Positions 45,280-55,654 of a stretch of DNA of 64,000 nucleotides are shown here, one piece after another. The notes under the pieces were generated by a model. That model worked only from the letters and a program-made list of their open reading frames with translations, was not told the origin of the DNA and did not search any database. A program made the position numbers and the translations under genes. Source of the DNA: Rhytidiadelphus loreus (lineage: Eukaryota > Streptophyta > Bryopsida > Hypnales > Hylocomiaceae); NCBI GenBank assembly GCA_947034895.1, contig OX344763.1, forward strand, positions 84,153,093 to 84,217,092, in the 5' to 3' direction. Position 1 is the stretch's first letter; each line of letters starts with the position of its first letter.

Positions 45280-46600
45280 TCATATATTTAATCTAAAAAC
45301 TAACAATAAATCGCGAAAAATAAGTTCAGAGTTCCAAGTGCCAACTTGAAGGCTCACATATGCCGAGATTTTCATGATGACACTGTCATCCTTGTTCCAG
45401 ACGACAAAGCAATCCCATTTCTTGAACTTCGCCTTCTTTTCATCAAGAATTTGCTCCATCCCTTGCATTCTATATGAGGCTGCCATGCAATGTTGGCCAT
45501 TCACCATCTAGAACTTTCCATCCTTCACGTCCTCAAACTTTACAGGCTTTGATCTTAGCCCTTGAGGATAAACACAGAGCGTCATCTTCTTGTCGAGGTC
45601 AAGCATATTGAGAAAGAAGTTCAGTTACCTCATCACACCCTACTCTTCTAGTTCTCGAATGTTGAGATTCTGAGGCGGCTTCTCAAGCTGGTCTATGGAA
45701 ATCTTGAACTTCTGCCCAATCCCTTCAACGTAAGATTCCGTGCATGCTGACCAGTAATCAAAATATGATTTATAGGCCACCTCGTAGTTAATGTCCCTAA
45801 CATTTCCGCCAATGTCCTGCGGAATGTCTACAATCTCTGACGCTAGGTTGTTTTCAGGGACCAACGAATTCTTTTGTTTTGCGACTCCTTGAGGTTTTGG
45901 CGCCGTGGATGGAGATCCAAATGGTTCTCCTTGACCAAAACGTTCCCTATACTTCAAGCGGGTGTAGCTTCGACCAGTCTCTGGTGTTACTATTACGAGG
46001 AATTCGTGACTTGGCTATTGTTGTAATCTCGCGTGAGAGAGACTGGCTGCAGTTTGTTACTTTTGCTAGCCAGTAATGACTTCAGCTGATCAAATCCGTT
46101 GATGAGAGAGTTCACCCTGGATGCCAATGTCACTGACTGCAAGGGCCTCCATCTTTGGTTTGCCATCTCTTCTCCTCAAGTTGCTTCTCAATGTTCTTTT
46201 GAAGCGCCTGGTAGTCGGTGTTATCTAGCGACTTGTAGGTAGACATGGCAAATGTTGTTTTTTGGTTGTTGACGACGTATGAAAATATGTACTCCTCTTT
46301 TTGCTTGGGGTCGACTACCTTGCAGCAAATAAAGAGAAGTCCATTTGGACCTGTCAAAACCTCTCGCAGAGCCTTTGTTAGTGTGACGGGGAGGTTGTCT
46401 TTGACCTTCTTGTATTTGGTTCGGAAGGACAGGTGCTTGTTCATGGGGACAAGGACAATAGTCCAGTACTCAACTTTATGAGGTTCTTGCCACTCCCAGC
46501 ATTCACCAAGCATGTCGACATCACCGTACTTGTCCGGGTTTTCTTCGGGGATGACAAACCGTTTGAGGTACACCTCCAGACCACTGACTTGTGTCTCCAT
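45280..46600 (-). pseudogene. NGQH-motif gene of element B, 3'-truncated
   Basis: ATG 46600 opens a frame with GECWEWQEPHKVEYW, matching the N-terminal domain of the 36408 gene. It ends near 46130. A second block in another frame (45957-45640) carries a KPPQNLNIRE segment, and a third in that frame carries MVNGQHCMAAS and KKWDCFVVW, matching the NGQH domain of element A. A frameshift or an unrecognised intron separates the first two, and stops separate the second and third. Homology to element A ends near 45350, where LTR-like sequence begins. The gene faces away from the DUF7869-type gene at 51191. Confidence 0.7.
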
Positions 46601-46630
46601 TGCTGCACAAGCATTAAACAACTGCCATTG

Positions 46631-47071
46631 TTAACTCGACTCGAGTTAAACATATTTTACTAATTCATTGGATTCCTCTGCATACTGCTCCTCTTCGTAG
46701 ATCTACTGAGTTCTTTGGTGTTTTGACTCGATTCGAGTTAAATATCCTTTATTTCTGTTTTCGTATATTTCACTGTGTCATGTTATTTGTGGGTATGAGG
46801 ATATGATTACATTTATTGTAATGCTAGTTTTTACTCCGTCATTTCACTCGGCTCGAGTTAAATTGTTTTAAACTACTGTCTTTTTCCGTTATTTCACTCG
46901 GCTCGAGTTAAATTGTTCGTGAAGAACGTCTTCCTCCGTCATTTAACTTGGCTCGAGTTAAGTTGTTTTTGATGAATGTCTTCATCTATTCTCCTGGGCC
47001 TCGATAATCGCCATATCAGACTACGTCTATCAGTGAGTTTCCTTCGAATTTTAACTCGAATCGAGTTAAAA
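46631..47071. repeat. Palindrome cluster B1, six copies
   Basis: Copies lie at 46631-46649, 46721-46742, 46843-46862, 46893-46912, 46942-46961 and 47049-47071. The half-site is TTTAACTCGA and its reverse complement follows after one base; 47049-47071 is perfect over 23 bp. The core differs from that of element A by one base (AACTCGA versus AGCTCGA). The cluster begins about 30 bp upstream of the ATG at 46600. Confidence 0.85.
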
Positions 47072-48689
47072 TCTGACAGTGCTGTGACTCAAGATCTTCA
47101 AAAAATGAATTATTGAATTAAACTACCATCAAATTAAACTCAGTCTAGTCAAATTTCCATCGACAACTGATTTTCAGTATTGTATTAGTATAGCAATTAC
47201 TTTAGTTGCTGACAATTCTTTGTCACACCAATTTCCAACGACTAAACCCTCCACACTTAACAGTTCGAAATACACTAGAGTAGGATTAAAAAAACACATT
47301 TGAATCATCACAATATCCATTGTATGCAAAGGCAAGTACTCCAGAACAGTTGCACACACAGAAAATGGCAATGCAACCTAAACTCGCAATTCAGCACAAA
47401 AAAAGTACAAGCTTCAAAACTTAGAATTGCAATGCTACAGAACTAAGCCAAAACTTGCACACAAAGAAAACAGCAATGCAACCCTAAACGCAGAATTCAA
47501 CGCGAACAATCTCTAATCAATTAAATTGCAATGCTCCAGAACTGAGTGAACAAAACCTCAGAATGCAACCCTAAACAAACTAAAAGCTTCAAAACTAAGA
47601 ATTCTAGAGCTAAGTATTGCAATGCAATAACAAAAATTCAGCAGAAGTTTCAATTCCTTTCTACCTACAAACTTCACCTGTGTATGTCTAAGAGACAAAA
47701 CCAAAACCAAAACGACCTTCACACACAAAACTCCAAAAAACTTCGACAAAGCTGCAAACGAATCCCTAAAATCATAAATGATGCGCTCCCCAAGAAATCT
47801 TCACCACCTACATTGCACCCTAAACCCTAACCACACTTCTCATGCATTCAGAGACACCCTAATAAGACTTCTCACTCCTCCAAGGAACTTGCAATCACTG
47901 CAATGAGGAATGCGCGGGCGGAGAAGAGGGAAACAGCAGGCGTGGAAACCCTACGGAGTCTAGCGAGGGAGATGACCCCTGACCCTGACCCCCGATCTTG
48001 CTCCCTGAACCTGCCCACCGAACCTGATCCCCAAACCTGACCCTCGACCCTGACCCCGATCCTGACCCCCGAACCTGCCCCTTCAAACCCGAACTTCACC
48101 TTAAACCTCAAACCCCCACTCCGAACCTCCATGCTTCCAAAATTTGTGTTTTTTTTCAATTTTTATGAAATGCAAAGCTGGCGATATGAAATGTTACATA
48201 GGAGCCTACGCATATGAAATGATCACTTAAGCAATTATGCATATTTGGAACAAAGTTCTTTTAAATGTCAATTTTTTCCTAGTACAAAAATAGAATTTGG
48301 AAGAATTATTAAAGAAATTGTAATTTTTATGAATTTATTAATGAAAGATTCTCTTCAACCAATAGGAGTGAATGATATAGTCGTTTCCACTTTTAAACCA
48401 TACGCTCATTGCAAAATCCGCCAACCAAGGCTGGTGGCAATATTATTATAATGTCCCAATATTGAACCTTGAATTGTACAACAACTTCATAAATTAAACT
48501 ACAACAATCTATAGTTGATAATAGAACAATCTATAGGAGGTATAGGAAAAAATTGAGTAATCTATGGATCAGTTTCCACAGTGGTATTTTAAATTTCAAA
48601 CAAATTAATTAGAAAATATGTCATTCATATATTTCGCATAATTATGTATAACTCTTTATTCATCTACAATCTCACGTTTTCAACTTCCA
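47072..48689 (-). promoter_or_regulatory. Spacer and leader of the element B NGQH gene
   Basis: Read on the minus strand this is T/G-rich like the 34.0-35.8 kb leader. A telo-box pair (AACCCTAA, AAACCCTAA) lies near 47819-47830. A run of CCCTGACCC/CCTGAACC-type repeats (47970-48080) makes a Gly/Arg/Val-rich frame that is a repeat artefact. I see no supported gene. Confidence 0.45.
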
Positions 48690-48905
48690 AAACATCTTTC
48701 TCATTTCTTATTATGTAAATTTCATGACTTCATATTTTTTTGGATATTAAACTATAGGGCTAGGTTCATGCCCCAAATTTTACTTTCACGTACAAGGTCA
48801 TTCAAAGTGACCACCAATTGCAAATTTTTTTAAATCCTTGAGTTTAGGAATAATTGCAATTTGTACAACATGTTTCTCATGTTTTTCATGAAAATTCAAA
48901 ATGTC
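48690..48905 (-). repeat. About 177-bp repeat unit, inverted copy in element B
   Basis: The minus strand reads TTGCAATTATTCCTAAACTCA, GGTGGTCACTTT and ACGTGAAA-like blocks as in the units at 26.7-27.1 and 32.4-33.1 kb. Only one divergent unit is clear. Confidence 0.75.
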
Positions 48906-50777
48906 TCATGTCTTTTAAATTATAGGAAGAATGTTGATCTTCACTAAAAGCACATGTTACTAAAAATAAATAATGACAAATGAATCTCTTGATATTATTT
49001 TTTGTCCTCTTTCAACATTTTGATAGGTTGAATCATTTTTAAGAAGATTATAGCCTTAGAAATTCGAAATAGAAATGTTACAAACTACATAGGAAAAAAA
49101 CCCACAACAATATCATAATTTGAGGATTCAAAGATTATAGTATTTGCTCACATTCAAGTTAGGGTGAACATTAAAACTATAGAAATTTTTCAATTCAATT
49201 CTCGTTTTACATGTCAAGTCTAAAATTAAATTAAAGTTCGTCACCAAAATCATACAAGTTTGGAAAGCCCAATCAATTTATGCCCAATCAATTTATGGCT
49301 TTTGAAAATGTACTATACATTTTTGTTAAATAAATTTTTCTATTAAAGATGTAAGGCAAGGATCTTGTTCCAATCTTTTCAAAATCGGATTACTAGTCAA
49401 AGTAGACTTCCAAAAGATCCTTCCAAAAATATAAACTTCAAAAGAAAGCAATCAGGTAAGGGTTTATTGAACTTGAAAGTTCTTTAGAAAAAAAAAACCC
49501 TAAACCTTGAACATTTAGGGTTGAAATATGTATTCAAATTTTTCAACAAGTATGTCCAGAGGACAAGATGAAGAAGGCTAGTCAAAAAAATTAGTTCCAG
49601 AGAACCCTTAATGTTTAAAAAAAGTCTGTATTCCTAAACCTTGAAATGTAGAACTCATGAAACCTAAACCCTAAACCCTAACCCGTCAATCGTAAATGGA
49701 ACTGTACCCAAAAGGCCACAAAGTGCATAGGATTCTTCTGATTATTTTATCCTAAACCGATAAAACAATTAATTAATATCGACATTAGTTTTTGGAAATA
49801 GGACCTTTTTTGGGTAGGAAAGTTGCTCTGTTGGCATCGACCTAATTATTCTAAAGTAACTCAACTTGGAAGATTCTAAGGCCATCAACTTTTAATAAAT
49901 GCACTTGTCAACGGTAGAAAATAGTACTACCCTATTTCTATATGGGGTTCATGAGGAACATTTGAAAATCCCGCGCCTTGTTTCCAAGATAACCTTCCTT
50001 GAACTTTGCATAACGCATTTAGCGGCAAAGGTGATCCTCCCCCATTCCCTCGTGCTGAACTATCCATTGTCATTTCCACCGTCCACACTCAGAATCCTCC
50101 TTTGTGCACAACTTTCCATTGTCATTTTCACCGTCGTCACTCATAATCCTCCTTCACGCACAGCTTTCCATTGTCATTTTCGACGTCCTCACTTAGAATC
50201 CTAAATCTCTTTTTGTTGTATGCTTCACTTCAGTTGTAACGAAGCTCATTTTATTATGTCTCTACGACAGTAAGGTATCTCTAATTTTGTATGGGTTGCA
50301 GTCGACAATTCATTTGACTAGATTCCGGGTTCGGGTACGCAATACATGTCCCTCAATCTCTTTTCATTTTCCTCCAACATTCATGATTCTGTTTTTTGCA
50401 GCATGATTTGTTATTTTATCTCTCATGCGACCTCTATGATAGTATGAACCTCGTATCTGTAGTGCGCATGTTTTGAACTTGTGTTTTCCAATTAATTTTT
50501 GGTTATCCTGTTGCTAGAATTTGGAGAATATGCGGATTGTGTAGACCTATTGGAAACTTTCTGGCCACTCTCTGTAATGTTTTGTAGGTTTAGGGATTTT
50601 TTAGTATTTTCATTTCGAGTGTGAGACGCATTGTCGTGAACTCTTCAAGTGTCTGCATGACATTCCGTGGTTCATGGTGTGGTCTGTGGGAGAGAAATTC
50701 CACATACCCACCGCATTTTCAGGATTATCATATAAAAATGTAATATACGAAATCTCTGTAAAATGCGGGATTGGATT
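48906..50777 (+). promoter_or_regulatory. Spacer and leader of the element B DUF7869-type gene
   Basis: AT-rich up to about 49880, with telomere-type AAACCCTAAACCCTAACCC at 49668-49686. From about 49950 to 50250 there are repeated TTTCCATTGTCATTTTC units (about 50-55 bp apart, three copies), followed by leader-like T-rich sequence. No coding exon was recognised. Confidence 0.45.
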
Positions 50778-51190
50778 TTTACTCGAATCAAGTTAAAGTA
50801 TGAGAAACGGGTTGGAAGAGGCGTTTTAACTTGACCCGAGTTAAATCATATTCAAAGAATTATTCATTGGAAACAGTCAATTGAAGTAACTTCAATTATG
50901 GACTTACTAATGTAGCAGTGATCACTCGTTTAACTCGAATCGAGTTGATTGTTCTTTGACTTGATAACATTGTAATACCGGAGGATATATATAATAATAA
51001 AATCATGGATCCCAGGATATTTAGGCATCTGATTACATATACATACAGCAGATCTTTGCATTTAAATACTTTAACTCAAGTCGAATTGACTGTGAACATT
51101 TGTATTGAAGGATATGTTTAGTAAAATTATTCTTGCCGATTATGACATGAGCGCTCAATCGTAGATTATTTAACTCGCATCGAGTTAAAA
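50778..51190. repeat. Palindrome cluster B2, five copies
   Basis: Copies lie at 50778-50797, 50824-50845, 50930-50950, 51070-51090 and 51169-51190 with the AACTCGA core. The last ends directly at the ATG at 51191. Confidence 0.85.
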
Positions 51191-54047
51191 ATGTCCATGT
51201 CTGATAATATTTTATTGGCACGCACAGAACCAATGGTTGTTCACCGCCAACCTCTTCAAGAATATTCTTCTGGTGATGGAGAGATTGAGAATGATTCGAT
51301 ACAAGACTTCGTCATTCCAGATTGTGAAGGCATTCTTCAAAGACTATGGAGCACAAAGATTGTACTCCTCCACAATGCTGATGGGGAAGTGGTTGCTGAG
51401 GAAATCTATCATAGCGTGAATTCCGAACATGTTGTGGGTAGCAATGGTCCCCTTGGAGACTCCCTTGTCGCAGTTCAGATATCCAAATCACTGCGGCCTA
51501 CTGAAGTTCCTGAAGACTAGAAGTACTCACTTTGTGCTTGGCCCATTGACCGGGTGTTTCTAAATGGAGCTAGCCTCAATGATCTTGAGGTTTGGGACCA
51601 ATACAATCGTCTACAAGGAAGATTGTCTCAAGGGCCCTCCTCAGGTGCAAGACCATACACAAGCACCGTGAGAAATCCTCGTCTACAAGGAAGATTGTCT
51701 CAAGGGTTCTCCTCAAGCTTTTGTTAAAGCAACCAATCTACTTAGTCAAGAGTCTATCAATTTAGTATCGAGCAAGGTATGTTGCCCCAGAAACTGTGTC
51801 CAACCTTTTCTAAGAGAAAAGATTCGGGCTTTCTGTGAACGTATGTACTACAAGACATCCTTTGAATTCCGCTACCACATGAAGTTGAACGTTCATCGAC
51901 AAGTTCACCGTAATGCTTAGGGGAAAAGGGTGGTCACTCTCTAAGGGATTGATGTCTGTATGGTGGCATGGCGGCATATTGTAGGTGTCTCTGAATCCAC
52001 CTTCCACCGTTTCCAAGGATATACTGCAAGAGGTGATCAAGCTCAACGACATGGAAATTTGGGAATCCAGAAGGCTTGAAAGCATTCATTGTAAGCCCTT
52101 GCAACATTGAAGTGTGTGCTTGAGAAGTCAGCTAACCATATGCCGCATCGCACGCACATTCTTGTGTCTAGGGAGAAGGTTGTGTCGAAGATTCTACCAA
52201 CCACCTTCACTTGGAAAAATACACTATCCAAAGTCAACGCTACAAATGCTGTGTTTGGATTGAAGGAAGTTTCTACATCGAATATCTGTAAAATTAGGAA
52301 ATTGAATTTTCTTGAATACTCTGTGAAGAAACCTGGAGATAATTTCGCTCGCTATTCAAATTGTGATAGATATCATGAACAAAGAAGAATAGCCCCTATT
52401 GGATTACGACGGAAGTGGGACCACCTCCTGGAGAAACACAATGCCTGTACTCAAGCTCATCAAGATTTATACTATGCCAATCGGTACAGGTCAAGCGCCT
52501 ATCCTCATGAATGCCTCACAATCATGCATGATAAAATGGATCATGCCAAAACAGCATCTCCAGTGTTCTCACACAAAAGCAAACAACTTGATGGCCTCAC
52601 GAAGTTGCCGGTATCAGTGACCGGAATGATTGCTCATGGGCACGGTGACGTCCGTTATGCTCATTACGGTCTTGATGTCTTCTTGCACGACTCTAACTAC
52701 ACTGTGGGGTCGTTAGCGAAGTTGTTGAGAGACCTTAAACTTCCTCCAAAGTATTCCTCCCATGAGTTGTTCGTTGGATCGAGCTCGGCTCCTTTATTTG
52801 AAGCAGTGTTGAAAGGGTATGAAATGTGCATATCGTCACTTTGGCCACCATCCAAAGTCCCCATTACAGCCACTCCCCTTCTTCTGGTTCTAAACGTTCA
52901 AATGGATAATGCTACTAGAAACAACAAGAATCGGTATATCTTTGCGTTTTGGTCCCTCCTTGTAGCAAAGAAGATCTTCCGAGAGGTTTACGTGAGTTTC
53001 ATGTTAGTTGGTCACACACATGACAACATTGATGCTTTGTTTGGAAGATGGAGCATGCAATTAAAGAAGGAAACGTTCCCTACCATCCCAGCTCTCATGA
53101 AGTCCTTCATGGATGTAGATTTTGTACCTACAATTCCACACTTGATTGAAGAGGTACCAAATTTCAAAGCCTTTATAGAAGGCTCCATTTTGGAAGGGGA
53201 CGAAGCACTTGTTGGCCATACAAAGGCACAACAATTCAAGTTCTACCTCAATTCGGCAAGTGTTCCAATTATGAAGTATAAGACGTATTGCATGGATAGT
53301 GATTGGCTTCCAAAAGAGGGGGGAATCAAATTATGGCGAGAAGACTCTGAAGAACAGAATCTATAGCCTCGTCGTGAACCCCTTCCAGTTCACCACGTTC
53401 CCATGCGAGATGTCGAAGACATCTCTAAAGGAATATCGGGGTTCATCAAATATTGGGAGGCATTATGCAACGAAGACAACAGTGGGGAGTACAAGAGATG
53501 CTTCGAGCATTTGTTGTTCTATTGGCATGCAGTGAAGGCATGCTTGGTGCAACCAATAGTACCATTCGAAACATTGAAGGATGGATTCTGGTCTCACACT
53601 CGAGTGGAAGCCACTGTAGAGGATGAACTTGATGACAATGGCAATGTTCGTGAATAATTTGCTAAGGATGATGTCTTTGTGGGGCAACGCCGCGATCGGC
53701 CATTGCCATCTTTCTGAGTGGATCATGATGTTCAGAAAGACTTTTTTGTCGCCCTTTGGCCGGTTGAAGGTGATACAAAATCCATATGGATTGCTAGAGC
53801 TTTATCTGATCCATTCACAAATTCGGAGTATCCAAATTGTATTCTGATTCAGTATTTTTGGCCCACAGCAAGGGGCCAAAATGTTCAAGACTTTTACATT
53901 GGTTGGGACTCTATAAAGGGATTGCGTTGGAAAGTAGACGAGATCCAAGAACCTGTTTGGGAAGACACAAATTCCCTCATTACAGCATGGAGGTCCACGG
54001 TCAAGAAGGACACAATAGAGTGTATCCTAAGAATCTCTATAGCTTAG
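51191..54047 (+). pseudogene. DUF7869-type transposase-like gene of element B (copy c)
   Basis: ATG 51191 opens the N-terminal domain (RLWSTK, YHSVNS, NGPLGD) and ends at TAG 51518. Matching sequence continues in the same frame (SLCAWPIDRV), exactly as in copy b. The frame must change between 51520 and 52107, with several stops (near 51919, 51943 and 52080). From 52107 a 419-codon run covers DHMPH-type sequence, YANRY, MDNAT, and VGHTHDNIDALFGRWS. TAG 53364 replaces a Trp codon of the other copies; TAA near 53655 and TGA near 53715 follow. The C-terminus (GWDS-KGLRWKVDE, TIECILRISIA) ends at TAG 54045. This is the least damaged of the three copies in the window but still cannot make a full protein without readthrough. 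Confidence 0.85.
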
Positions 54048-54359
54048 GTTCATGTCATCAACGAGAGTTTGTCTTCGTATAATTCGGATTGAACATGTAT
54101 TGATTCTAGTGGACTTATTTTATTGTATTTGAAGTTTAGTTTAGTAGTTAGTATTCTAGAGTAATGGTATTGTATAACCATAGACAATTTTATATGATTT
54201 ATTAGCGTGTGCTGTAGAGCGTGCATGGTGTGGATTGGATTTCATAGTTTTGTATTAGAATTACTCCTATACTTTATGTATTGTCACTTTTATAGCAAAG
54301 TGCACCTAATACTTATAGTATTTAATAATTTTTTTTTATCATATTATACATGTGACAAT

Positions 54360-54600
54360 CAGGGTTGTCTTGTCTGACATATTTTTGGGTTTAGGCGTCG
54401 TATATGACGTCTGACGTCGCGTGTCGCGTGTCACCAAGTGTCGAGTTTACTTGACATCGTGTCGCGGAGGGGTAAAAAATTTTACCCTATGGTAAATAGA
54501 TTTTGCCTACGTGGCAGGGCTTCGGAACTGACGTGGACAGCCAGCGTGGGCAAATGTGGGTGTGGGCGTGTGCAGGTCTGCCTTGGGCGACCTCGGGTGG
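54360..54600 (+). mobile_element. hAT-like element terminus (element extends to the right)
   Basis: Begins CAGGGTTGTCT at 54360. Then come GACGTC/GTGTCG-rich sequence, GCCTACGTGGCA, and CAGCC followed by GTGGGCAAATGTGGG, then the GC-rich array. The same features in the same order, inverted, lead away from 10523. The outside 8 bp are GTGACAAT; I did not find this beside a matching right end. Confidence 0.55.
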
Positions 54601-54825
54601 AAAAATTGAGGCAACTGCGGGTTTAGGGTGGAAGGTGACTACGGGTGAAGGGGCGACTGCGGGTCTGGGGCGCTAGGGCGACTTCGGGTGAAGGGGCGAC
54701 CGCGGCTTCAGGTACTGAGGGCGACCACGGGTCCGACAGATAGGGGCGACTGCGGGTTACAAGGCGACTGTGGGTCGGAGCAGCAGACAACGACCGCGTG
54801 TTCCAAGGCGACCGCAGGTTCAGTT
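54585..54825 (+). repeat. GC-rich minisatellite inside the hAT-like terminus
   Basis: Units such as GGGCGACTGCGGGT, GGCGACTTCGGGT and GGCGACCGCAGGT recur from just inside the terminus at 54360. It may be a subterminal array bound by the transposase, though this has not been tested. Confidence 0.85.
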
Positions 54826-55322
54826 TAGGATTTCAGTTTGGCATATTCAGTCTTTGAAGTAACACGTCACATAGGTGTTTTATAAGCGCAAAATTAGGTG
54901 CTACGTTATATTGGGGTTTACAATTTACAAGTGCAAATAATAGAGCCCATGAAATGTAAATTGGACAAACTTCTCTAATTCCAAAAATTCACCCAATATA
55001 AGGCCACAATAATAATGTCAACAACAATTATATTAATAAGTCATCGATATTGCTTTGAGGCGGACTTCAAATGTAGTCATACTTGCATTGCACTTTTATA
55101 ACCTCGTTGCAGTCATCACCTAACTGCCTACCAATTAGAACTCAACATATATTTTAAAACCGGTAATCTGTCCCTCATTCTAATATGCTCATATGCTTGA
55201 TGAAGCACTACAAAATCCTTACTCATCAAGATGAAGGCTCAAAGCTTGAACTACAAAGATTCGCTACCAAACATATAAGCTAAAACCTTATAACTATAAT
55301 TATTGTCTACTTCTCTAGTACT
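54826..55322. other. AT-rich stretch between array and hAT gene
   Basis: No coding or repeat signal was recognised. It would be the 3' flank of the hAT gene. Confidence 0.5.
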
Positions 55323-55654
55323 CTAGTCACCAGGCGTGAATGTGGAATCGCTCGGCACCTCATCAGCATTAGGGTCTGTATCTTCGTAAGACTCTTCGTT
55401 GCTCCTGTTGTCGCCCGAGCTTTCGATTTCATCATCTTCCCTTGTTACTACTTTGATTTGTACCTCACGCTCTACCTCTGAGTTCAAATTTCGAACTTCT
55501 GTATCTACACCACTTAACCCTTCAGTTTGCACAAGTCGTTTCGTGAGCTTCAACGCATCCGTAGTTCCATCTATGTTGGATGCACGGTGTCGCCCACTCG
55601 CCCTCCTCTACTTGATTGTCCAACATTCTGGGTAGAACATCCCGCTCCAATGGT

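Noticed and set aside
47872..48159. Gly/Arg/Ser-rich frame on the minus strand
   Set aside because: It is the translation of CCCTGACCC-like simple repeats.
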